The notes below the pieces were generated by a model. The model had not been told where the DNA came from and did no database searches. It saw nothing but the letters and a program-made list of their open reading frames with translations. A stretch of 27,821 nucleotides of DNA from Syntrophaceae bacterium UBA4810 (lineage in GTDB: Bacteria; Desulfobacterota; Syntrophia; Syntrophales; Smithellaceae), in NCBI GenBank assembly GCA_002402545.1, contig DHGA01000083.1, forward strand, positions 1-27,821, in the 5' to 3' direction. Every line of letters starts with the position of its first letter. Position 1 is the first letter of the stretch. Positions 14,934 to 22,770 of the stretch are shown here, one piece after another. The translations under genes were made by a program, and so were the position numbers.

Positions 14934-15992
14934 ATGAAAATTTTCGATTACGCCGGCGTTATCCATTTTCATTCTTCCTTTTCTTTTGACGGGCACTCGC
15001 CGCTCGCAACAATTCTGCGGGCGGCGAATAAAAATGGATTGGATTTTTTAATGCTGACGGATCACGACCACCTGCGGGCTAGAGATGAAGGCTGGGAAAG
15101 ATGGCACAATAACACTTTGCTGATCGTCGGGCAGGAAATATCACCGCGTTTTAATCATTATCTGGCCTTCAATACCGTCTCTGCTATATTTTATCCCAAG
15201 GACGCGCAGAATATCCCGCCACAGAAATACATTGACGAAGTCACCGCTCAGGGCGGATTCGGCCTGATCGCCCATCCTGACCACGGGGGCGCGCCGATGT
15301 TTCACGTGAAACATTATCCCTGGAACGATTGGACAGTCAGCGGCTACAAAGGGATCAGCGTCTGGGACTTTATGACCGACTGGCAAAGCTCTCTGCAGGG
15401 CTATTTTAAAAGCCTTTTGAGTTTTCTTTTTCCGGCCTGGTTTCTCAGCGGGCCGAAGCCGGTCACTCTTTCCCGATGGGATAAGCTTAATCAAACACAA
15501 AAAATTACAGGTTTTGGCGAGTTGGATAATCACGCCACCAGAAACAAAATATTAGGGATGAGCTTTGCCGCTTTTTCTTTCGCGCGCGCGTTTAAGTTCA
15601 TCAGCACGCATGTTTTGACGGAAGAAAAGCTTAGCGGGGAAGGTCCAAAAGATAAAGAGGGAATTCTTCAGGCGCTCTTGGCGGGCCGCGCCTATTTCGC
15701 TTTGGAATATTTCCGCAAAGCGCGCGGTTTTTCTTTTTTTATTGAACAGCAAGATAAGTTTTATCAGATGGGCGATGAGTTTAAATTTAGTGATAAAGCT
15801 ATTTTAAACGTTTCTTTGCCGGCTGAAGCGCTTGTGCGCGTGCTACGCAATGGCTTGCTGACGCAAGAAGAAAGAACATCCAGGCTTTCCCGTCAAATTT
15901 CTGAGCCAGGGGTTTATCGGGCGGAAGTTTATCTGAAAGCCTACGGCAAACTCCGTCCTTGGATTTTTTCCAACCCCATATTCATTCGCTAA
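14934..15992 (+). CDS. PHP-domain metal-dependent phosphoesterase
   Basis: A 352-residue protein whose first 130 residues form a PHP domain. The metal-binding motifs are HFHSSFSFDGHS (His11, His13), TDHDH (residues 42-46), GQEIS (Glu68) and AHPDHGG (near residue 120). PHP domains hydrolyse phosphoesters with a trinuclear metal centre and act on nucleotides, sugar phosphates or polymerase-linked substrates. The remaining 220 residues are not similar to anything I recognise and contain no membrane helix I am sure of. GELDNHA near residue 198 may supply a late metal ligand. ATG at 14934 follows the HtrA terminator. The gene converges on the acyl-CoA synthetase gene. The substrate cannot be named. 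Confidence 0.83.
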   Translation: MKIFDYAGVIHFHSSFSFDGHSPLATILRAANKNGLDFLMLTDHDHLRARDEGWERWHNNTLLIVGQEISPRFNHYLAFNTVSAIFYPKDAQNIPPQKYIDEVTAQGGFGLIAHPDHGGAPMFHVKHYPWNDWTVSGYKGISVWDFMTDWQSSLQGYFKSLLSFLFPAWFLSGPKPVTLSRWDKLNQTQKITGFGELDNHATRNKILGMSFAAFSFARAFKFISTHVLTEEKLSGEGPKDKEGILQALLAGRAYFALEYFRKARGFSFFIEQQDKFYQMGDEFKFSDKAILNVSLPAEALVRVLRNGLLTQEERTSRLSRQISEPGVYRAEVYLKAYGKLRPWIFSNPIFIR

Positions 15993-16021
15993 ACTATAAA
16001 GAGCTTTTTTGCCAAGCCAGT

Positions 16022-18190
16022 TTAACCTTTGAGCCACTGGGCATATTGATACATCTGGGCTAGCGCCTTAACCGTACGTTCCGGCGTAATGAAATTGACC
16101 CCTTTATATTTACAGCCTTCAACTTCGGTTATCGTGCGCGTTTTATTGTCATTGAGCAGATAAACGCCCGCGATCGGCTTTTCATACTTTTCCATCAGAG
16201 TGACTGTTCTTTCCACGAATTGTCTTTCAAAATCATCCAAGTAAGTCAAGGCGCCTTCGACGAACTTATCATCATAGTTTTTGTCTAGGGCTACAGTTGA
16301 TTCCATCACGGATTGAATCATGATCCTGCGCCCGATAATACCCATGTGAATTACCGCGTCACATCCCTCCCACTGAATGAGCTCCTCAAGAACAGTCATA
16401 TGGATTTCGGTGTTCATTTCACCGACTATATCCACCGGATTTGCATGATTCCAAAAGGCCGGCAGCAATTTATTGAGACGGGCAATCACTTGTTCCGACA
16501 GTTGCGGCACTTCCAAGCCATTTTCCATGCACAAGTCGCAGGCCACCACACCCCAGCCTCCACCGAGGGTCATAATACCAACTCTCTTGCCTTTCGGTAG
16601 CGGCAACGAGGAAAATGCCGCGGAAAGATCCAACAGGTCCATGGGTTGATCCACAAGAATTATTCCCGCCTGCCTGCAGACCGCTTTAAACACTTTTACA
16701 TTTGAAGCCATCGCTCCAGTATGGCTGGCCGCTGCTTGTGCCCCCGCCTCAGTTCGCCCACCTTTGAGGGCGATGACCGGTTTTTTTCTGCCCACTCGCT
16801 TTGCCGCTTCGAAAAAACGGCGTCCGTTTTTAATGCTCTCGATGTATAAAACGACCGTCTTTGTCAGATCATCAACTTCAAAACCTTCCATCGCGTCTTC
16901 TATGGTTATCATCGCTTCGTTGCCGGAGCCGGCAAAAGCACGTATTCCTATTCCCTCTTTTTCGGCAAAGGCAAGGAGCTGTGTTCCCAAGTTTCCCGAC
17001 TGTGTAACCAGCATCGTGCCGCCTGGTTTTGGGCGCACATGCGTTCCTGTGCAATAAAGCGAGATATGGGGATTGGATATGCCCATGGTGTTGGGGCCTA
17101 AAATTATAATTCCCGCTTCCCTCGCGTGCTTTACCAGTTCTTCTTCCATTCGTTTTCCTTCCGCGCCTACTTCGGCAAAACCGGAAGTTATCAGCAGCAC
17201 ATTTTTTATTTTCTTTGCTTTGAGTTCCGGTATTAGAGCCAGAACTTTGTTTGCCGGAATCGTGACCACGGCCAGGTCAACCGGATCAGAAATTTCGGTG
17301 ACGGATTTAAAAACATGTCTGCCGATGATTTCTCCGCCTTTGGGATTTACGAAATATACTTTTCCCTGATATTTGCCGGCCAAAACATTGCTGAACATCA
17401 ACTGCCCCCATTTGCTCATGTCCGCGGACGCGCCGACAAAGGCTATCGATTTGGGATAAAACAGCTTTCCCATGTCTTTTGGTGCTATCGGTATGTGGGT
17501 TACCTTGCGCTCGGCCGGCTCTCCCAAAACGACAAGCGCGTCCACCGCGGCTATCGTTCCATCGGGCATAACCAATAATGGGTTTATGTCAATTTCTGAT
17601 ATTTCCGGAATTTCCATTCCTATTTTTGATAACGCGACCAGTGTCTTAATCAGGGCATCCGTATCCGGTTCTTTCTCGCCACGAAATTCTCCCAACAGCT
17701 TTTTCGCCTTGAGCTGCCCAATCATTTTTTTCGCGTCATTTTTATCCAGAGGGGCTATAGCAAAAACAACGTCTTCAATCGCTTCGGTAAATATTCCTCC
17801 CAGCCCGAACATGACGGTGGGGCCGAATTGTTCATCATGAAAAAGTCCCGCGACAAATTCTCTTTTCCCCGGCAACATCGGCTGAACCAGAAATCCTTCC
17901 AGGTCGTTTCCTGCCGCATCACTGATGTGCCGTGCCGCATTTTGCACTTCCGTTTTATTGGTTAAGCTGAGCTTAACCAAACCTCTTTCTGTTTTGTGTG
18001 TCAGGCGTGATCCTAAGCCTTTCAGAACAACCGGGTATCCATAATTTTCTGCGGCATTCTCCGCTTCTTCCGGAGTTGCGACAATCTTTTCATCAACCAC
18101 CGGTATATTATATTTTTTAAGAAATGCCTTTGCTTCCGCTTCCGTCAGTGTTTTTCTGCCCTGTGCCTGCGCCTTCTTAATTATGTCCAA
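16022..18190 (-). CDS. Acetate/acyl-CoA synthetase (ADP-forming), fused beta-alpha chain
   Basis: Interconverts acyl-CoA, ADP and phosphate with free acid, CoA and ATP, giving substrate-level ATP in anaerobes that ferment or oxidise organic acids. The 722 residues start with an ATP-grasp (beta) module at about 1-220, with LTHKTERG near residue 65. A CoA-binding Rossmann domain follows at about 235-330, then the two succinyl-CoA-ligase-like domains. These include SHTGAMA with His490, the candidate phosphohistidine. Many bacterial fusions run alpha then beta; this one runs beta then alpha. The start is TTG at 18190 with GGAGG seven bases upstream; no better ATG is nearby. It stands alone, converging on the PHP gene. 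Confidence 0.9.
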   Translation of the reverse strand: MDIIKKAQAQGRKTLTEAEAKAFLKKYNIPVVDEKIVATPEEAENAAENYGYPVVLKGLGSRLTHKTERGLVKLSLTNKTEVQNAARHISDAAGNDLEGFLVQPMLPGKREFVAGLFHDEQFGPTVMFGLGGIFTEAIEDVVFAIAPLDKNDAKKMIGQLKAKKLLGEFRGEKEPDTDALIKTLVALSKIGMEIPEISEIDINPLLVMPDGTIAAVDALVVLGEPAERKVTHIPIAPKDMGKLFYPKSIAFVGASADMSKWGQLMFSNVLAGKYQGKVYFVNPKGGEIIGRHVFKSVTEISDPVDLAVVTIPANKVLALIPELKAKKIKNVLLITSGFAEVGAEGKRMEEELVKHAREAGIIILGPNTMGISNPHISLYCTGTHVRPKPGGTMLVTQSGNLGTQLLAFAEKEGIGIRAFAGSGNEAMITIEDAMEGFEVDDLTKTVVLYIESIKNGRRFFEAAKRVGRKKPVIALKGGRTEAGAQAAASHTGAMASNVKVFKAVCRQAGIILVDQPMDLLDLSAAFSSLPLPKGKRVGIMTLGGGWGVVACDLCMENGLEVPQLSEQVIARLNKLLPAFWNHANPVDIVGEMNTEIHMTVLEELIQWEGCDAVIHMGIIGRRIMIQSVMESTVALDKNYDDKFVEGALTYLDDFERQFVERTVTLMEKYEKPIAGVYLLNDNKTRTITEVEGCKYKGVNFITPERTVKALAQMYQYAQWLKG

Positions 18191-18401
18191 CTTGTAACCT
18201 CCATCAAACAGCTTTCATCTTGTTTTATTTAATAATTTCAAGCGTTTAGCTTTGTGCGTTGCTGGTTTTCTGTTCATTTTCAATAACTTATTTTTATCAA
18301 TACCATAAATAACATCTTCGCCGTAAGTAATTTTTTGAACAATGTTATTTTTTATGAAACCATGAACATATTACGTTAGAAGCTTACGCAATTTTCACGG
18401 A

Positions 18402-18735
18402 GGTCTATTTTTTCAGGCCGCGTACGTTTTGGTATTTTTTCATCGCTTCGCCCCCGCTGTTGTCGTCGGTTACATTTCCATCAAAAAGTATTTTCCGCTG
18501 GAAATCGCCGGAACGACAACGGGCATGATTAACCTTTTTCCTTTTGCCGGCGCGGCGCTCGGCCAGCCGCCGATGGGATTATATCTGGATCATTTTGGCG
18601 GTTCGGGCGATCACTATTGTGTGGACGCTTATTCGTTTGCTTTCAAAATTCGGCCTGCTCTTTTTGTTTGGCGCGTTCGTGGCCAGGCTGGTTAAAGAAA
18701 CCATGGATAAAACCGCTGACGCGCGTCATTCCTGA
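18402..18735 (+). pseudogene. Remnant of an MFS transporter (internal deletion plus frameshift)
   Basis: The first frame reads AAYVLVFFHRFAPAVVV, typical of the first helix of MFS transporters. It then jumps directly to YFPLEIAGTTTGMINLFPF and GLYLDHFG, which belong to the late C-terminal half of such proteins, so roughly 300 residues are missing. After the GGSGDH region (about 18600-18615) homology continues in another frame as FGLLFLFGAFVARLVKET, the last helix and tail, ending at 18735. A GGAGG survives at 18398-18402. Its end overlaps the 3' end of the opposite-strand flavoprotein gene by ten bases. Substrate unknowable; certainly not functional as a full transporter. Confidence 0.75.
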
Positions 18736-20060
18736 ACGAATTTGGCGGCGGCCTCACCCGCCACATACCCTGTGGAAAAAGCCGCCTGCAGATTATATCC
18801 TCCGGTGTCCGCGTCGATATCCATTGTCTCGCCGCAAAAATAAAGCCCCGGGACAATACGGGAAGACATCGTGCGCGGGTCGATTTCATCAAGAGAAACC
18901 CCTCCCGCGGTTACAATCGCTTTTTGCAGAGGCAACGATGCCTTTATATTGAAGCGCAGAGCTTTAAGTGTTTCGACTATTTTTTGCCGCTGCGACGCGG
19001 TAATCTGATGCGCCAGTTTTTCTTTGTCAATGCCGGTGAGGTCAATTACCGGCTCAATCATTTTGGACGGCAGATAATCTTTCATCACGCTGATTATTTT
19101 TTTCTTGCCGTGAGTGTCAAAGTCTTTCTGCAGGCGTTTGTTTAATTGTTGGGCGCTCAGTGCCGGCTTTAAATCTATTAAGACACAGGCGGGGCCTTCG
19201 CGCAGCGCGTCAACAACCGCCAGGCTCATCAATAAAATAATCGGGCCGCCCAAACCAAAGTGGGTGAAAAGCATTTCTCCAAAGCGGCTTTCAATAACCG
19301 GCTCTTTTGCCTGCTTTGCCTCGCCGCGCCCATAATTAGCGTTGGGTATCAGCAATAAATTTATATCTTCGGCCCTGCCCCGAAACGCCGTGGCGCGCGC
19401 ATTACGCAGGCTTACTCCCTGCATTGACTTGGCGAGGCCTTGCTCATTAACAATAAGCGGCACAAGAGCGGGGCGCGGCTCCACAACCGAGTGCCCCATC
19501 TGTGAAGCCAGCTTACAGCCGTCGCCGCTGGAGCCTGTTTCCGGCCAGGAAGAACCGCCCGCGGCCAGAATCACACAATGTGAAAAATAATTTCGCCCGG
19601 ATGTTTTCACCCTGAAAAGCGCTTTTTCATCTCGTACTATTTTGTCAACGGCGGAACGCAAAATGATCCGCGCATGGTTTTCGCTCAGGTACTGCTTAAA
19701 AATATCGACAACGTCACGGGCGTTATCGGAGAGGGGAAATATTCTGCCGCCGCGCTCCGTTTTTGTCTTGAGCTTATAGCGTTCACAAAAATCGATTAAT
19801 TCAGGTCGAAAAAAACGGTGAAAAGCGCTGTGAAGAAAACGACCGTTTGGCCCGTACATGCTGATGAACTTTTTCAAATCTGCGCTATTGGTAAGGTTGC
19901 AGCGCGTTTTTCCGCTGACCAGAATTTTTTTGCCGATACCGTCGGTTTTTTCCAGAAGCAAAACACGCGCTCCGAGTTGTGCCGCCCGTCCCGCGGCCAT
20001 CAGCCCGGAGGCTCCACCGCCCACCACAATTACATCAGCGTCATTTTTTGTCTCCACCAT
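18726..20060 (-). CDS. HI0933/YhiN-family FAD-dependent oxidoreductase
   Basis: A 444-residue flavoprotein with an N-terminal Rossmann FAD motif VIVVGGGASGLMAAGRAA (residues 10-27) and the family-specific GKTRCNLTN (about 50-58). A middle insertion domain follows, and the C-terminal FAD motif GLYFCGETMDIDADTGGYN (near residue 405) precedes the last helix. The family is often labelled 'NAD(P)/FAD-dependent oxidoreductase' or 'aminoacetone oxidase'; a related clostridial member, BaiN, acts on bile-acid intermediates. The physiological substrate is therefore open. ATG at 20060. Divergent from the terpene synthase gene across a 114-base spacer, which need not mean shared function. Confidence 0.88.
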   Translation of the reverse strand: MVETKNDADVIVVGGGASGLMAAGRAAQLGARVLLLEKTDGIGKKILVSGKTRCNLTNSADLKKFISMYGPNGRFLHSAFHRFFRPELIDFCERYKLKTKTERGGRIFPLSDNARDVVDIFKQYLSENHARIILRSAVDKIVRDEKALFRVKTSGRNYFSHCVILAAGGSSWPETGSSGDGCKLASQMGHSVVEPRPALVPLIVNEQGLAKSMQGVSLRNARATAFRGRAEDINLLLIPNANYGRGEAKQAKEPVIESRFGEMLFTHFGLGGPIILLMSLAVVDALREGPACVLIDLKPALSAQQLNKRLQKDFDTHGKKKIISVMKDYLPSKMIEPVIDLTGIDKEKLAHQITASQRQKIVETLKALRFNIKASLPLQKAIVTAGGVSLDEIDPRTMSSRIVPGLYFCGETMDIDADTGGYNLQAAFSTGYVAGEAAAKFVQE

Positions 20061-20118
20061 GAAAACGGTCTACTCGAAATGTCGCGCATAGTCAATCCGT
20101 CTAAAAGCCATGCCGGCC

Positions 20119-20147
20119 TTGTCATATCTTGATGCTTGTGCTATTTT
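20119..20147 (+). promoter_or_regulatory. Possible sigma70 promoter of the DUF2600 gene
   Basis: TTGTCA (20119-20124), a 17-base spacer and TATTTT (20142-20147). The predicted start near 20154 lies about 20 bases before the TTG start codon and just before the AAGGGG ribosome-binding site. Confidence 0.5.
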
Positions 20148-20174
20148 TTGTAAACTTCATCAAGGGGTTATTTT

Positions 20175-21233
20175 TTGTCTGTTCCCTCAAATTTGATAAC
20201 GCTGACAACCATGATGATTCTGCAAATACGCCCGGCTGTTCATGATTCTCTGGGCGGCTGGAAAAATTTTGCTGAAACCATTCCTGATGCGGAGCTGCGC
20301 CATCAGGCGCTCGCGAGTATTCAGACAAAAGCTTTTCACTGCGAAGGCGGCGCCGTTTACGGCCTTTTGGCCGGCAAGCATTATAAAGAAGCGATTAAAT
20401 TCATTGTCGCTTATCAGACGATCAGCGATTATCTTGACAATCTTTGCGACCGGAGCACATCTTTGGATCCGAATGACTTTCGCGCCCTGCATGAAGCCAT
20501 GCTGCACGCATTGACGCCTGAGGCGCGAATTGCAGCCTATTACCGTTTCCGCGAAGAACAGGATGACGGCGGGTATCTGGCCGCGCTGGTGGCGACATGT
20601 CAGGAGGTTTTGCGTAATTTGCCCGAATACCGCCTCGCCGCGCCGCATCTTCATGAACTCGCCGGCCTGTACTGTGATCTGCAAGTCAACAAACACGTGC
20701 GAAAAGATCAGCGCCTCGGCCTGCTGCAAAAATGGTTTAATACAAAAAAAACAGCCTTGCCGGAAAAAATGGCCTGGCATGAATTTTCCGCCTGCACTGG
20801 TTCAACTTTGGGAATTTTTTGCCTAGTCTCGTCTTTATTCGAGCCTGGGTCATCGGAAAGGCATTTGCTGAATATCAAAAAAGCCTATTTCCCCTGGGTC
20901 CAGGGCTTGCATATTCTGCTTGATTATTTAATCGATCAGTCTGAAGATCACGCGGCGGATGATTTAAACTTCTGCGCGTTTTATCCTAACGATATTGTCC
21001 TGCTCAACAGGCTAACCACTTTTTATATTAAAGCAATGCAAAGTGTTTCCGGCTTGACGCATCGCAGTTTTCACCGCCTGATCAACCGCGGACTGTTAAG
21101 CATATATTTATCCGACGATAAGGTTTTTCAACAAAAACCAGTGCGTCAAATCGCGCGTTCTCTTTTACGTATTGGCGGCCTGCCCACAATGTTTTTGTAC
21201 CTGCACTGCCGGATCTATCGCAAATTGTTTTAA
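20175..21233 (+). CDS. DUF2600 / YtpB-like class IB terpene synthase
   Basis: A 352-residue member of the DUF2600 family, whose characterised bacterial members (Bacillus YtpB, tetraprenyl-beta-curcumene synthase) cyclise long linear prenyl diphosphates. Family landmarks are KAFHCEGGAVYGLL (52-65), the acidic SDYLDNLCDRS (84-94), EEQDDGGYLAAL (128-137), EFSACTGSTLGIF (203-215), YFPWVQGLHILLDYLIDQ (238-255) and DLNFCAFYP (263-271). The Asp-rich segments would bind Mg2+ and diphosphate. TTG start at 20175 is chosen because AAGGGG lies seven bases upstream and the N-terminus then aligns with the family; ATG 20211 would remove conserved-looking residues. No prenyltransferase or squalene-cyclase gene is nearby, so product and partner enzymes are unknown. 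Confidence 0.85.
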   Translation: MSVPSNLITLTTMMILQIRPAVHDSLGGWKNFAETIPDAELRHQALASIQTKAFHCEGGAVYGLLAGKHYKEAIKFIVAYQTISDYLDNLCDRSTSLDPNDFRALHEAMLHALTPEARIAAYYRFREEQDDGGYLAALVATCQEVLRNLPEYRLAAPHLHELAGLYCDLQVNKHVRKDQRLGLLQKWFNTKKTALPEKMAWHEFSACTGSTLGIFCLVSSLFEPGSSERHLLNIKKAYFPWVQGLHILLDYLIDQSEDHAADDLNFCAFYPNDIVLLNRLTTFYIKAMQSVSGLTHRSFHRLINRGLLSIYLSDDKVFQQKPVRQIARSLLRIGGLPTMFLYLHCRIYRKLF

Positions 21234-21257
21234 GGACAAAGGCGCTGAATAATTTTC

Positions 21258-21707
21258 TTAGGGAAGGGCAACGATAAAAAAACCGTCCAGCTTTCTGCTG
21301 CCGGTTAGATCTTTCGCGACAATATTGCACCGAATTCTTTTCTCGCCGTTTTCTTCATACTTCTTCACGACTTTACCGGTTACAACTATGGTGGCCCTCT
21401 TTTTTGTGTTTTCCGCGTCGTTCCAATCAACCGGCTCCGTCATCCCCAAAAAACGCGAGTGGAACTTTCTTAAATATTTGTGCGGGGTCCATGAAACAAT
21501 AGCTTCACCCGCGATACCCATAATCAGCATGCCGTGCGCGATGACGTTATTCAGGCCAATCACTCGGACAAACGTCTCATCATGGTGCAGCGGATTGAAA
21601 TCACCGGAAGCTCCCGCATAGCGCACCAGATGGCTTCTGGTAATAGGAGCGGATGTGTATTCCGGCATTAAATCGCCGATGTTTATGTTATCGCTGGTCA
21701 GATTCAT
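21258..21707 (-). CDS. MaoC-family (R)-hydroxyacyl dehydratase subunit (HadB-like)
   Basis: A 149-residue hot-dog-fold protein with the hydratase-2 catalytic motif YAGASGDFNPLHHDE (30-44; Asp36 and His41 are the catalytic pair) and the NVIAHGMLIMGIAGE core helix. It would remove or add water at (3R)-hydroxyacyl thioesters. ATG at 21707 is eight bases after the stop of the partner subunit, so both are made together and probably form a heterodimer, as in mycobacterial HadAB. Whether the substrate is acyl-ACP or acyl-CoA cannot be told. It converges on the terpene synthase gene with only 24 bases between. Confidence 0.88.
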   Translation of the reverse strand: MNLTSDNINIGDLMPEYTSAPITRSHLVRYAGASGDFNPLHHDETFVRVIGLNNVIAHGMLIMGIAGEAIVSWTPHKYLRKFHSRFLGMTEPVDWNDAENTKKRATIVVTGKVVKKYEENGEKRIRCNIVAKDLTGSRKLDGFFIVALP

Positions 21708-21715
21708 TTACTTTT

Positions 21716-22186
21716 TCATCTCTCTATCATCGTTGAACGGACTTTGGTCACTAATTCGCCTCTTTGATTTATAAGTTCCGTTTCCAGCACGGTAACCTCC
21801 GCGAATCTGCCCGGCCTGTCTTTTTGGCCTCTTTCATACATGTCCACTACTTTCATTTTACGGGTAATAACGTCTCCGGCGTAAATTTGACCGAGATACT
21901 CGTATTCTTCCTCGCTGTGCAGAAGTTTTTCCAAATCAAACCCTAAAGCTTTTACTATGCCCATCAGGCCGTCTGTCCAAAAAAAACAGCTTGTCATAAA
22001 TGTCAGCGGAACGGGTATTCCTTCATAGCCTGCTTTTTTTGCCGCATCTTCGTCATAATAAATCAGGTCGATTTCCTCTTTGCTATCCTTAAGCGCCACG
22101 GCGGCGGCGAATTCGGCAATTTTTGTCTTTTCCACGACCATCGTGAACGGCGGAAACTCCATGCCTATTTTTGATTTATCAGCCAT
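21716..22186 (-). CDS. MaoC N-terminal-like dehydratase subunit (HadA-like, FAS1-type)
   Basis: A 156-residue hot-dog protein of the MaoC-dehydratase N-terminal type: FPPFTMVVEKTKIAEFAAAV, then YEGIPVPLTFMTSCFFW and EYEYLGQIYAGDVITRKMKV. These subunits lack the catalytic Asp-His motif and shape the acyl-binding tunnel for the catalytic partner next door, the same division of labour as in HadA and HadB. Length is normal. ATG at 22186. The 93 bases upstream are AT-rich and may hold a promoter, but none is clear. Confidence 0.87.
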   Translation of the reverse strand: MADKSKIGMEFPPFTMVVEKTKIAEFAAAVALKDSKEEIDLIYYDEDAAKKAGYEGIPVPLTFMTSCFFWTDGLMGIVKALGFDLEKLLHSEEEYEYLGQIYAGDVITRKMKVVDMYERGQKDRPGRFAEVTVLETELINQRGELVTKVRSTMIER

Positions 22187-22279
22187 AAATAAATTCTCTG
22201 AAATGAATATTATTGTTCATATCATATTATCTTCATAATGCTAAATATTAATTAAGAACAATTCACGTTTGGCTTATAT

Positions 22280-22768
22280 TTACAGATCGTACAAGGTTTC
22301 GTCTATGTTAGGCTTATGCCCGGATTTCTTTTTCCCGGAAAGCTTTTCATCAACCGGATCCTCGCTCATCAGATCGTCCGCCATTTCCAATTCTACTTTA
22401 TCCGGGTCTTCTCCTTTTTCGATTCTTCGGAGCGCTTCATAAAAATTATCCCCCATTTTTATGCCTGTTTTGTCCGTGAATCTGCGCATCAACTGCGCCG
22501 CCGCGCGCGGGTCATCGTCCTTTATTTTTTCCGCTTCCGCGGCAATCTTGGCCAGTTCTTTTTCCACTTTCTTTTCATCAAGACCATCCAGGGGATGCTT
22601 CTCTTCCGGTTTCTCGCCGCCGGACAAGGCGGCAAACACCGACATTTGACGGATAAGCTTTTCTTTTTTGCATGTAGGACATAGCGGAATTTTGCTGGTA
22701 TTTGCCGTTTTGGAAAGAAAATTATAAATTGTGTTGCAGCGTTTGCAGTAGAATTCATAAATAGGCAT
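22280..22768 (-). CDS. FmdB-family zinc ribbon protein with extended charged C-terminus
   Basis: A 162-residue protein starting with the FmdB zinc ribbon (MPIYEFYCKRCN; Cys8, Cys11, Cys30 and Cys33 as CxxC pairs). The ribbon domain normally makes up most of a 70-110 residue protein. Here it is followed by about 110 charged, mostly helical residues (from about 50) with an Asp/Glu-rich middle and a Lys-rich tail. The family is a putative regulator, and its molecular role is unsettled. ATG at 22768 lies two bases after the stop of the M48 protease gene, so the two are an operon. Confidence 0.82.
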   Translation of the reverse strand: MPIYEFYCKRCNTIYNFLSKTANTSKIPLCPTCKKEKLIRQMSVFAALSGGEKPEEKHPLDGLDEKKVEKELAKIAAEAEKIKDDDPRAAAQLMRRFTDKTGIKMGDNFYEALRRIEKGEDPDKVELEMADDLMSEDPVDEKLSGKKKSGHKPNIDETLYDL

Positions 22769-22770
22769 TT

